Counted from the first letter of the stretch, positions 25,966 through 34,936 are shown. The stretch is 64,000 nt of DNA from Modicisalibacter luteus DSM 23508 (GCF_000378505.1 NZ_KB899997.1:160442-224441); one strand, 5' to 3'. The notes: generated from the sequence alone by a model not told the origin. Made by a program: numbers and translations.

Positions 25966-27099
25966 ATGAGCTCGAATTCATCTTCCGCTATGCCCCACGA
26001 CGCACGACAGGCCGAAGCGCAGCTGCATGCCTCGCGAGACAGATTGCAGGTCGCTCCGCCGGAGGGAACCTGGCGTTTGCCTTTGCCTGGCTCGCCCTCC
26101 CACGCGATGCTGCTAGACAAGCGAGCGGTTTCGGCCAACCTGCTGTTGGGGAGTGGGCTGGTCACGGTCGCATTGCTCTCGCTGTGTCTGGGAAGCGCCA
26201 TGATTCCGCCCTTGGATGCTATCCGGGCCCTGTTGGGGCAGGGCGATGCCATGGCCGTGTTCGTCGTTCAGGAACTGCGTCTGGCCCGACTGATGGCTGG
26301 CCTGTTGACCGGGGCCGCCTTTGCACTGGCTGGTTGCCTGATGCAAACGCTGGCGCGCAACCGGCTGGCCACGCCGGGGATCATTGGCATCGACAATGGG
26401 GCGACGGCTTTCGCCGTGGTGTCTGTTGTGGGGATGGGTATCAGCCTGGCGCCACCACCAATGGCCTTGGCCGGTGCCGCTGTTGCCACCGCGATCACGT
26501 TCGGCCTGGCCGGCGGCGCCGGAACCCGTGGGTATCGTTTCATTGTGGCTGGTATCGGCGTGGGTGCCGTGTTCGGGGCGTTGACGCAATTGCTGTTGGC
26601 CCGGGTAGCGATCGACGTGGCCAACTCGGCGTATCCGTGGACGGTTGGCAGTCTCAATGCGCGCTCCGGCAATGCAGTGTCGATCCTAGGTGCGGGGCTG
26701 GCGCTGGGTATCGTGGCTGCGCAAATGCTGGCGCGCTCGATGGCGGTTCTGCGCTTTTCCGATGCCGTGGCTCAGGGCCTGGGCATTCGTGTCCGCTTGT
26801 GCCGCCTGCTGGCCCTGGTTCTGGCTGTCGCCCTGACGGCGCTGGCCGTCGCCGTGGCCGGCCCGGTGGGGCTGGTGGCATTGATCGGCCCTGAAATTGC
26901 CCGTCACTTATCTTCCCGGCGTGGCGTACCCTTGATCGGATCGGCATTGGCCGGTGCCGTGATGATGGTGGCCTCCGACCTTGCCGGCCGGCTGCTGTTC
27001 GCACCGATCGAGATTCCCGTCGGCATCGTGACCGCCGTGGTCGGTGGCCCGTTCCTGCTGTGGATACTGCTGCGTCCTGCTGCTCGAGACCTGACATGA
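25966..27099 (+). CDS. Iron-siderophore ABC permease, FecCD family (second)
   Basis: This 377-residue protein is the partner FecCD permease, with L-R-L-A-R-L-M-A-G-L-L-T-G-A-A-F-A near residues 103-119, N-R-L-A-T-P-G-I-I-G-I, and A-V-A-G-P-V-G-L-V-A-L-I-G-P-E-I-A-R-H. A hydrophilic leader of about 55 residues precedes the first helix, longer than usual, and no good ribosome site precedes ATG 25966; a later start such as ATG 26107 is possible. Its stop overlaps the ATPase start by four bases, indicating translational coupling. Confidence 0.9.
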   Translation: MSSNSSSAMPHDARQAEAQLHASRDRLQVAPPEGTWRLPLPGSPSHAMLLDKRAVSANLLLGSGLVTVALLSLCLGSAMIPPLDAIRALLGQGDAMAVFVVQELRLARLMAGLLTGAAFALAGCLMQTLARNRLATPGIIGIDNGATAFAVVSVVGMGISLAPPPMALAGAAVATAITFGLAGGAGTRGYRFIVAGIGVGAVFGALTQLLLARVAIDVANSAYPWTVGSLNARSGNAVSILGAGLALGIVAAQMLARSMAVLRFSDAVAQGLGIRVRLCRLLALVLAVALTALAVAVAGPVGLVALIGPEIARHLSSRRGVPLIGSALAGAVMMVASDLAGRLLFAPIEIPVGIVTAVVGGPFLLWILLRPAARDLT

Positions 27100-27950
27100 C
27101 CCGAACTTCCCATTCCGCCGATAGCTTCGCTTCATGTCGCCAAGAGTGCGGCATCGCCACCCAGGGGCTTGAACTCGCTTATGGTCGCGTGTCGGTGGTC
27201 AGGCGCCTGGATCTCGATTTGCCCCATGGTCAGGTAACAGCGATCGTCGGGCCCAATGGCTGCGGTAAATCGACGCTATTGGCCGGGCTGGCACGTTTTC
27301 ACAAGCCGCATGCAGGAGCAGTGTTGCTCGATGGGTGCGATATTCAGCAACTGCCCTCGCGTGAGCTGGCGCGTCGCCTGGCCCTGCTGCCTCAGGAGGC
27401 TCAAGCGCCAGAAGGCCTGACTGTGGCCGAGCTGATCCGTTTTGGGCGTCAGCCGCACCAAGGCTGGTTGCGGCAATGGTCTGCCGAGGACAGGCAGGTA
27501 GTGGATGAGGCGCTAGCGGCGGCCGATCTGCAGAGCTTGGCCAACCGGCCGTTGGACGCGATGTCGGGTGGCCAGCGACAGCGTGCCTGGATCGCCATGG
27601 CGATTGCCCAGCAAACGCCCTTGCTGCTGCTCGACGAGCCCACCTCGGCGCTCGATCTTGGGCATCAGATCGAAGTATTCGAGCTGATCCGCGACCTGGC
27701 CGCCAGCGGCAAGACCATAGTCATGGTGGTGCATGATCTGGTCAGCGCCTGTCGCTATGCCGACCACCTCGTGGCCATGCATGCCGGTGACGTGGTCGCC
27801 AAGGGGCCGCCTGGCGAGGTGGTGACTGTAGACCTCGTGCGTCGGCTCTACGGAATTGACTGCACACTGATATCCGACCCGGCCACGGGCAGCCCGATCC
27901 TCACCAACATGCGGCGCACCGCCGAGCCACTGACCGGCAGTGCTACCTAG
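27096..27950 (+). CDS. Iron-siderophore ABC transporter ATP-binding protein
   Basis: This 284-residue cytoplasmic ATPase powers the siderophore importer. Walker A is G-P-N-G-C-G-K-S-T at residues 52-60, the signature M-S-G-G-Q-R-Q-R-A starts at 156, and Walker B L-L-L-L-D-E-P-T-S-A-L-D follows, with the switch histidine in M-V-V-H-D-L. It resembles FepC/FecE-type ATPases. The ATG overlaps the preceding TGA as ATGA, which decides the start over an open upstream frame. It is the last gene of the siderophore operon; the dehydratase gene converges from the other strand 15 bases downstream. Confidence 0.94.
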   Translation: MTRTSHSADSFASCRQECGIATQGLELAYGRVSVVRRLDLDLPHGQVTAIVGPNGCGKSTLLAGLARFHKPHAGAVLLDGCDIQQLPSRELARRLALLPQEAQAPEGLTVAELIRFGRQPHQGWLRQWSAEDRQVVDEALAAADLQSLANRPLDAMSGGQRQRAWIAMAIAQQTPLLLLDEPTSALDLGHQIEVFELIRDLAASGKTIVMVVHDLVSACRYADHLVAMHAGDVVAKGPPGEVVTVDLVRRLYGIDCTLISDPATGSPILTNMRRTAEPLTGSAT

Positions 27951-27965
27951 CCATGCCCGCCAAAC

Positions 27966-28922
27966 CTAACAGAGGAGCAACGTGGTCAGCTCGTCCAGCC
28001 CCATGTTGCCTCCCGTGATGACCACGACAATATCGCCTGCCGGCAACGGGTCCGGAAGGCGATTTTCAAGCAGGGCCGCGATACCCACGGCGGCACCGGG
28101 TTCGGCAAATAGCTTGGTCTGGGTCAGCAGGTGTTGCGTTGCCTGAAGAATGCCTGCTTCGCTGACCGTAACCAAGGCGTCGACATGATGGCGACACAAG
28201 GCGTAGGTGTGTTCACCGACAATGGCCGCGCCCAGGCTCTTCGCATGCGTCTCGACCGAGTTTAGCCGGTACGGGCCCTGATGCGCCCAGGCGGCCTGCA
28301 TGCTCGCTGCACCTTCCGGTTCGACTCCGATGATTCGAATGTCGGGGCGCAAGGCGCGGGCGGCAACGCCAATGCCTGCGAGCAGCCCACCGCCACCGAC
28401 AGGACAGACAATGGTAGCGGCTTCAGGGGCCTGTTCGAGAATTTCCAGACCCACGGTTCCCTGCCCGGCTATGATGCGCAAATCGTCATAGGGATGAACC
28501 AGCGTCAACCCGCGCTCTTCCACGAGCCGGTGCATCAATGCCCAAGCGTCGTTGATATCGCCATGCAAGATCACTTCGGCGCCCAGTTCCCGACTACCTT
28601 GTACCTTGAATTCACTGGCCCCTTCGGGCATGACGATGGTGACGTCGACTCCCGCGGACTGTGCGGCCCAGGCGAGCCCCAGGGCATGGTTTCCTGCGGA
28701 GACGGCACCCAGACCGCGCCGTAGTTCGGCATCGCTAGCGGTGCCGATCCAGTTGAGACCGCCACGTGGCTTGAAGGAACCCGTATTCTGAAAAAGTTCA
28801 CACTTGAGCAGAACGCGCTGCGCCAAGGTCGAAGAAAAATTTGGCTCAGTCAGGATGGGAGTAGCGGAAAGCGTACCTGCGATACACGCTCGTGCTTCGC
28901 GGATATCCTCGATAGTCAGCAT
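27966..28922 (-). CDS. Serine/threonine dehydratase-like PLP enzyme
   Basis: This 318-residue fold-type II PLP enzyme resembles catabolic threonine/serine dehydratases, which deaminate hydroxy-amino acids to 2-oxo acids. The PLP lysine is K51 in G-S-F-K-P-R-G-G; the S-A-G-N-H-A-L-G loop binds substrate carboxylate and the G-G-G-G-L-L-A-G loop binds PLP phosphate. There is no regulatory ACT domain, matching the short catabolic or ectoine-related/hydroxyaspartate-type forms. GGAGATACC precedes the ATG. Substrate range is not resolved by sequence. It is monocistronic and divergent from the phasin gene. Confidence 0.88.
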   Translation of the reverse strand: MLTIEDIREARACIAGTLSATPILTEPNFSSTLAQRVLLKCELFQNTGSFKPRGGLNWIGTASDAELRRGLGAVSAGNHALGLAWAAQSAGVDVTIVMPEGASEFKVQGSRELGAEVILHGDINDAWALMHRLVEERGLTLVHPYDDLRIIAGQGTVGLEILEQAPEAATIVCPVGGGGLLAGIGVAARALRPDIRIIGVEPEGAASMQAAWAHQGPYRLNSVETHAKSLGAAIVGEHTYALCRHHVDALVTVSEAGILQATQHLLTQTKLFAEPGAAVGIAALLENRLPDPLPAGDIVVVITGGNMGLDELTTLLLC

Positions 28923-29082
28923 GGTATCTCCACGGCTAGCTACAGGGCATCTTACGAGGCAGCGTAGCGTATTCAGCGATTGTCAGTGTTGTTCATGTTG
29001 CAGCGCAATAAAGGCTCTGCTATTGTGCACTGCAACGAAGGAGAAACCTTCGCTATTAGCAGATCGAATGGAGGTGGCTTCC

Positions 29083-29442
29083 ATGGCTACGAAAGATTTT
29101 GACAAGACGACACAACAGTTCGAATCCCTGTTCTTCGGCCCGGCGCGTGCATACGCCTCTTTGGCCGTTGATTATACCGAGCAGTTGGTCAAGACTCAGA
29201 TGGAGTTTACCAAGAGCTATACTGAGGCAAGCTTGGGCCAGATGCGCGCGTTCATGAGCGTCAAGGATCCCGAAGGGTTCCGCTCCTACGTCGAAGGTCA
29301 GCAGAAAGTGGCCAAGGATATGGGAGACATGCTCAAGGTCGATGCCGAGAAGGTCGTCGCCTTGAATCGTGACTTCATGCAAAAGAGCCAGAAACTGGTC
29401 GAGGACAACGTGAAGTCCGCTTCCAAGGCTGCCAACCAGTAA
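29083..29442 (+). CDS. Phasin family protein
   Basis: This 119-residue amphipathic, helix-rich protein fits the phasin family, which coats polyhydroxyalkanoate granules and affects their number and size. The central region A-Y-A-S-L-A-V-D-Y-T-E-Q-L-V-K-T-Q-M-E-F and the C-terminal helical repeat with F-M-Q-K-S-Q-K-L-V-E-D-N match. GGAGGT at 29070-29075 is seven bases before ATG 29083; the frame is open far upstream without a better start. A strong terminator follows. No PHA synthase is in the window, so this is a stand-alone granule gene. Confidence 0.82.
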   Translation: MATKDFDKTTQQFESLFFGPARAYASLAVDYTEQLVKTQMEFTKSYTEASLGQMRAFMSVKDPEGFRSYVEGQQKVAKDMGDMLKVDAEKVVALNRDFMQKSQKLVEDNVKSASKAANQ

Positions 29443-29482
29443 GCGACAGGCTGCTCGTCGGGCAGTAGCAATTGGTGACAGG

Positions 29483-29518
29483 AAACAGGCCGCAGACATC
29501 GTCTGCGGCCTGTTTTCG
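29483..29518 (+). terminator. Intrinsic terminator after the phasin gene
   Basis: A 15-base perfect stem (29483-29497 with 29501-29515), loop ATC, runs into TTTT. The A-rich left flank also makes it usable from the other strand. Confidence 0.95.
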
Positions 29519-29600
29519 TTGGAGCGCTTGCCATCCAAGGTGGTGATAACTACGGTCAATAGGGATTCGTCATTGGTTCGACACAAGGGAGGTGACGACT

Positions 29601-29918
29601 ATGTCTGAGTCAGGCAAGAAGGATACGGGTAGCGAGGACGGCAAGCGCCTCGACGAGAAGGACAAGGCCAGGAACATGGTGGAACGCGACATGCCCGAAG
29701 ACAACACTCCACGTGGGGGTGATGATCGCGATTCGGTATATCGTCCCGACGAAAACGTCGACGATCAGAAGTCACCGAAATCACGAAGCGAGCCTGGGCA
29801 TCAGCCATATATTCAGGAGGCTTCGATCAAGGGTAGCCAGTCCAAGGAAAAGACCCAGCAGAAGCGCAACATCGACGACACGGCAGACGATGCCGAGTCG
29901 TCGCGTCGAGATGGTTAA
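29601..29918 (+). CDS. Small hydrophilic hypothetical protein
   Basis: This 105-residue protein is almost entirely charged and polar (D, E, K, R, S, Q), with no hydrophobic core, cysteine or membrane segment, so it is probably intrinsically disordered. ATG 29601 follows GGGAGG at 29588-29592 with correct spacing, and a terminator follows the stop, so the gene looks real. I do not recognise a family. Stress- or desiccation-related hydrophilic proteins look like this, but nothing here proves that role. Confidence 0.6.
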   Translation: MSESGKKDTGSEDGKRLDEKDKARNMVERDMPEDNTPRGGDDRDSVYRPDENVDDQKSPKSRSEPGHQPYIQEASIKGSQSKEKTQQKRNIDDTADDAESSRRDG

Positions 29919-29939
29919 ATTCGTTGCTTGATAGGAAGG

Positions 29940-29976
29940 GGCGCATGATCGGTAACGGTCATGCGCCTTTTCTTTT
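29940..29976 (+). terminator. Intrinsic terminator overlapping the convergent eamA stop
   Basis: GGCGCATGA (29940-29948) pairs with TCATGCGCC (29959-29967), followed by TTTTCTTTT. The right arm contains the TGA stop of the convergent EamA gene (29959-29961, minus strand), so the hairpin lies partly inside that gene. Confidence 0.88.
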
Positions 29977-30813
29977 GAAGCGAATGTTGATGACGGCGAG
30001 CCCGGCGATCACCATCAGCCCGCCGGCCAGCTTGTTGGCCCCCAGCGGATCGCCGAGTAGCCACATGCCGAGTAGTACGGCAAATACTGGCATGAGTAGC
30101 GAAAGAGGAACGACACGACTCACTGGATGTTTCTGCAGTAGCCGGTACCACATGCCATAGGCAACGATAGAAGACATCACGGCTGTATAGAAGACCGCTC
30201 CCCACCCGGCCCACCCGGCTCGTGATAGCGCTGCCCATTGCTCATCTTCAAACCACCATGTTCCCAACGCAACCTGAGGTATGGCGAATAGAGCGATCCA
30301 GCCAGCGAGCGTTAGCGGCGAAATATCAGGCGCTGCCTTGATGATCAGGTTGGAAACGGCCCAGAAAAAGGCGCTGGCCAGCAACAGGGCCATTGGCAGC
30401 AGGGATGGCAGCGATGGCCCGCCAGCGAGCACCACAACGCCACCGAAGGACAGCGCCAGGCCCAGCCAGCGGCGTGGATCGAGACGCTCCTTGAGAAAGA
30501 CCGCAGCCAACAGAGTGGCGAATGGCGTGCCCATCTGGACGAGCAAGGCACCAGTGCCCGCTTCGGCTTCGCCCAGCCCCAGGAACAGCAGAGGAAAGTG
30601 CAGCCCGCCGAAGGTCACCGATAACAGCAACAGCCAAGGCAACTGCTTCTTGGTGATGCGTGTAAAGGGCACGATCAGCGCGGCAACGAGCAAAAAGCGT
30701 AGCGTCATCAGCAACAGTGGCGGCATGTCGGCCACGCCGAGCTTGATAACGATGATGTTGAGCGCCCAGATGGCGATGATAGTCAGGCCCAGCAGGAGGT
30801 CGCGGAGGGGCAC
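29959..30813 (-). CDS. EamA/DMT-family transporter
   Basis: This roughly 284-residue inner-membrane protein has ten hydrophobic segments in two EamA repeats, as in drug/metabolite exporters of the RhaT/EamA type. The first repeat ends near K-E-R-L-D-P-R-R-W-L-G-L-A-L-S-F-G-G-V, and the second carries V-V-P-L-S-L-L-M-P-V-F-A. The start is ambiguous: GTG 30813 has AAGGA six bases upstream and gives the usual length, whereas ATG 30864 adds 17 hydrophilic residues with no clear ribosome site. Substrate unknown. It diverges from the DUF192 gene. Confidence 0.88.
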   Translation of the reverse strand: MPLRDLLLGLTIIAIWALNIIVIKLGVADMPPLLLMTLRFLLVAALIVPFTRITKKQLPWLLLLSVTFGGLHFPLLFLGLGEAEAGTGALLVQMGTPFATLLAAVFLKERLDPRRWLGLALSFGGVVVLAGGPSLPSLLPMALLLASAFFWAVSNLIIKAAPDISPLTLAGWIALFAIPQVALGTWWFEDEQWAALSRAGWAGWGAVFYTAVMSSIVAYGMWYRLLQKHPVSRVVPLSLLMPVFAVLLGMWLLGDPLGANKLAGGLMVIAGLAVINIRFKRKGA

Positions 30814-30916
30814 AGGTCTTCCTTGATCAGAGTTGGGGCGGGCGACAGTATAGGGGTGTGGCATGGAGCCTGGCGACCCTGGGCGTTGGCATGGTGATTC
30901 CTGTTGGGAGAACAAC

Positions 30917-31387
30917 ATGAAGCACATCAAGGCGCTAGCATGGTGGGCGACCCTCGTGCCGGGACTGGCGTTACTACTTACGCTACCGGCCGAGGCCTTG
31001 GAAAAGGGCACCCTGACCATCGACAACGGCGAACAGGCGTATCGCCTGAACGTGGAGATCGCACGTACTACGAAGGAGCGGGCGTTTGGCCTGATGGAAC
31101 GGGACCGTCTCGCCGCCGATGCTGGCATGTTGTTCGTCTATCAGCAGCTGCAACCGCCTTCTACCGGCTTCTGGATGCATCGCACGCGAATCCCCCTGGA
31201 TGTCGCTTTCATCGGCGCCGAAGGGACGATCCGTGCCATAGACACCATGGTGCCGTGTGGCAATGACGTGAATGCTCGGTGCCCGACCTATCAGGCCGGA
31301 GAGCCTTTCCAGTACGCTCTGGAAGTCAATGCCGGCTTCTTTGAGGCGCATGGCGTCAAGGTGGGCGATCAGGTCACTCTGCCCTGA
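30917..31387 (+). CDS. DUF192 domain-containing exported protein
   Basis: This 156-residue protein carries a DUF192 domain: V-E-I-A-R-T-T-K-E-R-A-F-G-L-M near residues 46-60, then G-M-L-F-V-Y, G-F-W-M-H-R-T-R-I-P-L-D-V-A-F-I, and the closing L-E-V-N-A-G-F-F-E-A-H-G-V-K-V-G-D. An N-terminal signal peptide (about 27 residues, ending E-A) indicates export to the periplasm. The family's function is not established. TGGGAG is six bases before ATG 30917. Confidence 0.88.
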   Translation: MKHIKALAWWATLVPGLALLLTLPAEALEKGTLTIDNGEQAYRLNVEIARTTKERAFGLMERDRLAADAGMLFVYQQLQPPSTGFWMHRTRIPLDVAFIGAEGTIRAIDTMVPCGNDVNARCPTYQAGEPFQYALEVNAGFFEAHGVKVGDQVTLP

Positions 31388-31632
31388 TGTAACAGCATTC
31401 GCCCAACGGAGCCTTTCCTTCAGCGTAATGGCCCTTACAATGGCAGAGGAACGGGCACGCATTCGCGCCTATCCCGCGTTTCCCGTTCCGGCTGCGCCAC
31501 AAGCCGGCCACCCACGGTCTTTGTATCCGAAGGACCTTGCAAGCGATCGGGACGGCTCCATGCGTCCCACGACGATACTGATAACGATGCCCGTGCCGGC
31601 ACTTCCGGCCGGCTGCATGCAAGGAACACAAC

Positions 31633-32640
31633 ATGCTGACACGCCGTTTCTCCTCGCTTTCCGCCACCTTGGCGGGAGCTGCCCTGTTTTGCGTGGCCCT
31701 GAGCGCCCAGGCACGTGAATATTCTGTCTCCACCGTTCTTTCCGCCGATTTTCCATGGGGCCAGGCGGCCGAGAAATGGGCCGAGCTGGTAGAAGAGCGT
31801 TCGGATGGACGCATTACCTTGCGCGTCTACCCCAACTCGCAGCTGGTCAGTGGTGACCAGACTCGGGAGTTTTCGGCAATGCGCCAGGGCCTGATCGACA
31901 TGGCTGTCGGCTCGACCATCAACTGGTCGCCACAGGTGCCCGAGCTTAACCTGTTCTCGCTGCCTTTCCTGATGCCAGATACTGATGCGGTTGATGCCAT
32001 TACCGGTGGGGAAGCCGGACAGATGGTCTTCGATGCCATCGAGTCACGTGGCGTCGTGCCGTTGGCCTGGGGGGAGAACGGGTTCCGCGAACTGTCCAAC
32101 TCCAAGCTGCCCATCGATTCGCCGGATGACCTCGATGGACTCAAGATCCGCGTAGTGGGCTCGCCATTGTTCCAGGATACTTTCACTGCGCTGGGTGCCA
32201 ACCCCACCCAGATGAGCTGGGCCGACGCCAAGCCGGCGCTGACAACTGGCGCAGTCGACGGCCAGGAGAACCCGCTGTCGGTTTTCGACGTGGCGCGCAT
32301 CGACCAGGTCGGCCAGAAATACCTTACCTTGTGGCATTACATGAACGATCCGCTGATCTTCGCCGCCAATCAGCGGGTCTGGCAGCAACTGCCCGAGGAG
32401 GATCGTGAACTGCTGCGCCAGGCGGCGATCGATGCGGGTCAATGGGAGATCGAGATGTCCCGGGACCAGAAGGATGAGCGGCTGGAGGCCATCAAATCAC
32501 GCGGTGTCGAGGTCATCGAGCTCGACGAGACGCAACGTCAGTCTTTCGTCGACGCTACTCAGAGTGTCTACGAGACTTGGGCGCCGGAAATCGGCCAGGA
32601 ACTCGTCGATGCGGCCCGTCAGGCGGTCGAGAGTCGCTGA
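31633..32640 (+). CDS. TRAP transporter substrate-binding protein, DctP family (second system)
   Basis: This 335-residue DctP-type periplasmic protein has a signal peptide of about 27 residues (A-Q-A before RE). The binding signature L-D-G-L-K-I-R-V-V-G-S carries the conserved arginine (R173), followed by L-G-A-N-P-T-Q-M and the G-A-V-D-G-Q-E-N-P stretch. AAGGAA precedes the ATG. It starts a dctPQM operon separated from the permease genes by an 88-base gap that contains a long perfect hairpin. No catabolic gene is attached, so the ligand cannot be guessed beyond a small organic acid. Confidence 0.93.
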   Translation: MLTRRFSSLSATLAGAALFCVALSAQAREYSVSTVLSADFPWGQAAEKWAELVEERSDGRITLRVYPNSQLVSGDQTREFSAMRQGLIDMAVGSTINWSPQVPELNLFSLPFLMPDTDAVDAITGGEAGQMVFDAIESRGVVPLAWGENGFRELSNSKLPIDSPDDLDGLKIRVVGSPLFQDTFTALGANPTQMSWADAKPALTTGAVDGQENPLSVFDVARIDQVGQKYLTLWHYMNDPLIFAANQRVWQQLPEEDRELLRQAAIDAGQWEIEMSRDQKDERLEAIKSRGVEVIELDETQRQSFVDATQSVYETWAPEIGQELVDAARQAVESR

Positions 32641-32666
32641 TCCCCGAGCTTCCCACTTCTGTCAAA

Positions 32667-32709
32667 GGGACCGATGCCGGTGACCCCTGGGTCGGCCGGC
32701 ATCGGTCCC
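32667..32709 (+). repeat. Long perfect stem-loop between dctP and dctQ
   Basis: A 14-base perfect stem, GGGACCGATGCCGG (32667-32680) with its complement at 32696-32709, encloses a further GACCC/GGGTC stem. There is no T-tract. Such intercistronic hairpins protect the upstream binding-protein message from 3' decay or reduce read-through into the permease genes. Confidence 0.85.
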
Positions 32710-32728
32710 GGTTCGAGATGGCCTTGTC

Positions 32729-33211
32729 ATGAAATCGAAACCGGATGCCCGGTTGGAGCGGGTGCTCGCCACCCTGGCCCTGATCGTCATCGCGCTCATC
32801 AGCCTGGGCAATGTGATTGTCCGCTATGTCACGAATGCGTCCTTCGCATTTACCGAGGAGATCTCGGTGTTTCTGCTTGTGGTCCTGACCTTTGCCGGGG
32901 CCGCCGTGGCGATGCGGCGTAACGGCCACATACGCATCGGCCTGCTCGAACGGGCCCTGCCTGGTGGCCCGCGGCGAGCATTGATCGTTGTTCAATGGCT
33001 GGCCGGGACAATCGTCCTGGGACTGATGGTGTGGTTCGGCGCCAAGCTGGCCATCGAGGAGTATCGCTGGGAAACCCAGTCGCCGGGCCTGGGGGTTCCG
33101 CAATGGTGGTACATCGTCTGGCTACCGGTCCTGGCCGCCTTGATGCTGCTGCGTCTGACCCAACAGACCTGGGATCGCCTGCAAGGGAGGTTGGCCGACG
33201 ATGAGCCCTGA
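32729..33211 (+). CDS. TRAP transporter small permease, DctQ family (second system)
   Basis: This 160-residue protein has four hydrophobic helices and the DctQ mark F-T-E-E-I-S-V-F-L near residues 38-46. It matches the small permease of DctPQM importers. The stop overlaps the dctM start by eleven bases, implying translational coupling. Sited between a hairpin-bounded dctP and dctM, it completes the second TRAP system. Confidence 0.92.
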   Translation: MKSKPDARLERVLATLALIVIALISLGNVIVRYVTNASFAFTEEISVFLLVVLTFAGAAVAMRRNGHIRIGLLERALPGGPRRALIVVQWLAGTIVLGLMVWFGAKLAIEEYRWETQSPGLGVPQWWYIVWLPVLAALMLLRLTQQTWDRLQGRLADDEP

Positions 33212-34496
33212 CCTATGGATGATACTGAGTTTCATCGCGCTGCTGATCGCAGGCCTGCCGGTAGCCTTGGCGCTGGGGCTGTCCGGGGCCGTGGGTATCG
33301 TGACCGGCCTGTCACCGGCGATGCTCGCCACGCTGGGTACCAATACCTACAACAGCGTGGCCAAGTATCCACTGATTGCGATTCCGCTATTCATCCTAAC
33401 CGGGCTGATCTTCGAGCGGGCTGGGGTCGCGGCCCGGCTGGTGCGGTTTGCACAAGCGTTGATCGGGCCACGGCACGGTGGACTGGCGCTGGTTGCCGTA
33501 CTGGTGTGCATGATCATGGGTGGCATGAGCGGGTCCGGGCCGGCAGATGCCGCCGCAGTGGCCATGGTCATGCTGCCGAGCATGACCCGTGCCGGTTATC
33601 CGCGGCCATTCTCGGCGACGCTCATCGCAGCCTCTGCATCGACGGCAATCCTGATCCCACCGTCGGTGGCGTTGATCCTGTACTCCATCGTAGTGCCCGG
33701 AGTCGACTTGCGGGCGCTATTCGCGGCGGGCCTGTTCCCCGGCATCCTGGCCGGGTTGTCTCTGTTGATACCGGCTTTCTTGCTGGCGCGGCGCCACGGC
33801 TGGGAGGCGCCGAAGTCCACCGAGCGTCCTGCGTTGGGGGAGAGCTTTCGCCAGGCACTGCCGGCGTTGCTCGCGCCAGTCATCATTCTCGGTGGGCTGC
33901 GCAGTGGCCTGTTTACCCCGACCGAGGCGGCGGTGGCTGCCGTCGCTTATGGCGTCGTGGTAGGGCTGGTCATTACCCGTGAGCTGGATTGGCGTGATCT
34001 GTGGAACCTGTTCGGCGAGGCCGCGGTAATCTCCGGTGTGGTCATGCTGATCATCGCGCTGGCTGGCATCTTCGCCTGGGCCGGGACCATGCTGGGGACG
34101 TTCCGCCACATGGCGGAATGGCTGATCGGGCTATCCGATAACGGAGCGGTACTGCTGTTACTGATCATGCTGGCCGTGTTACTCGCCGGCATGTTGCTTG
34201 ATGCGATTTCGATCTACCTGATCCTGATGCCGATCCTGGTACCGGTGATGCAGCACTTCGGTTGGAATCCTGTGTGGTTCGGTATCCTGCTGGCTATGAA
34301 TATCGCGATTGGCCAGTTCACGCCGCCCGTCGCGGTTAACTTGATGGTAACTACCGAGGTGGCTCGGATCCGCTTGGAGCAAACGATGGGCTGGGCATTG
34401 CTGTTTGTGGTCGCCATGGGGGGGGCACTGCTGTTGGTGGCGCTGTTCCCGGAAATCGCTTTATGGTTACCGCGTGTCCTCGGCTACAACCTGTAA
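33201..34496 (+). CDS. TRAP transporter large permease, DctM family (second system)
   Basis: This 431-residue twelve-helix protein carries DctM hallmarks: K-Y-P-L-I-A-I-P-L-F-I-L-T-G near residues 53-66, M-S-G-S-G-P-A-D-A-A-A-V around 109-120, I-L-I-P-P-S-V-A-L-I-L-Y, and near the C-terminus M-N-I-A-I-G-Q-F-T-P-P-V. GGAGG lies ten bases before the ATG, within the dctQ coding end. A gene-free stretch with a separate TAXI system follows. Confidence 0.95.
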   Translation: MSPDLWMILSFIALLIAGLPVALALGLSGAVGIVTGLSPAMLATLGTNTYNSVAKYPLIAIPLFILTGLIFERAGVAARLVRFAQALIGPRHGGLALVAVLVCMIMGGMSGSGPADAAAVAMVMLPSMTRAGYPRPFSATLIAASASTAILIPPSVALILYSIVVPGVDLRALFAAGLFPGILAGLSLLIPAFLLARRHGWEAPKSTERPALGESFRQALPALLAPVIILGGLRSGLFTPTEAAVAAVAYGVVVGLVITRELDWRDLWNLFGEAAVISGVVMLIIALAGIFAWAGTMLGTFRHMAEWLIGLSDNGAVLLLLIMLAVLLAGMLLDAISIYLILMPILVPVMQHFGWNPVWFGILLAMNIAIGQFTPPVAVNLMVTTEVARIRLEQTMGWALLFVVAMGGALLLVALFPEIALWLPRVLGYNL

Positions 34497-34936
34497 TGGT
34501 ACGCTTCAGGGGCAAGCCGTGATTGAGAGCGCGACGGATGGAGGCAGGGCACCTGAAGGACACGAGGATCACAGGGGGAATATGCATGGCTTCTTGCAGA
34601 CCAGTAAAAACGCTTGCCAGCAACTTTGCGTGAAGTGAAACCATCTGGTCTGGCGTTGTGTAACAAAAAACCTGTTTGCAATGTATAGATACTGTTAGAT
34701 TAACGCACTATAAACGCGACTGATGCACTAGCCTTGGGTGCATTGGTTTGCATTGCCAGCTAGCGTGCACGGCATTTCAGGGATTGCTTTTGCAGCCCTG
34801 CATGGCAATGCGTATCTTGATAATGCAGGGATAGTGATGCCGATCGGCAGGTTGGTCTGTGTCCAGTCAGTCTTTGAACGGCAAAGCTATCGACCATCGC
34901 CGATACTCGAAAACAACTCATGAAGAGGAATCTTGC
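34497..34936 (+). promoter_or_regulatory. Leader region of the TAXI TRAP operon with nested inverted repeats
   Basis: This 440-base gap holds no credible gene. From about 34660 it becomes AT-richer, as expected of a promoter. A nested pair of repeats follows: GCATTGCCA (34750-34758) with TGGCAATGC (34803-34811), enclosing CAGGG (34778-34782) with CCCTG (34796-34800). These could form a two-tier RNA structure about 130 bases before the binding-protein start. I could not match it to a known riboswitch. Confidence 0.4.

Noticed and set aside
34738..34923. 61-codon frame in the TAXI leader region
   Set aside because: It coincides with the nested inverted repeats and has no ribosome site or family match.
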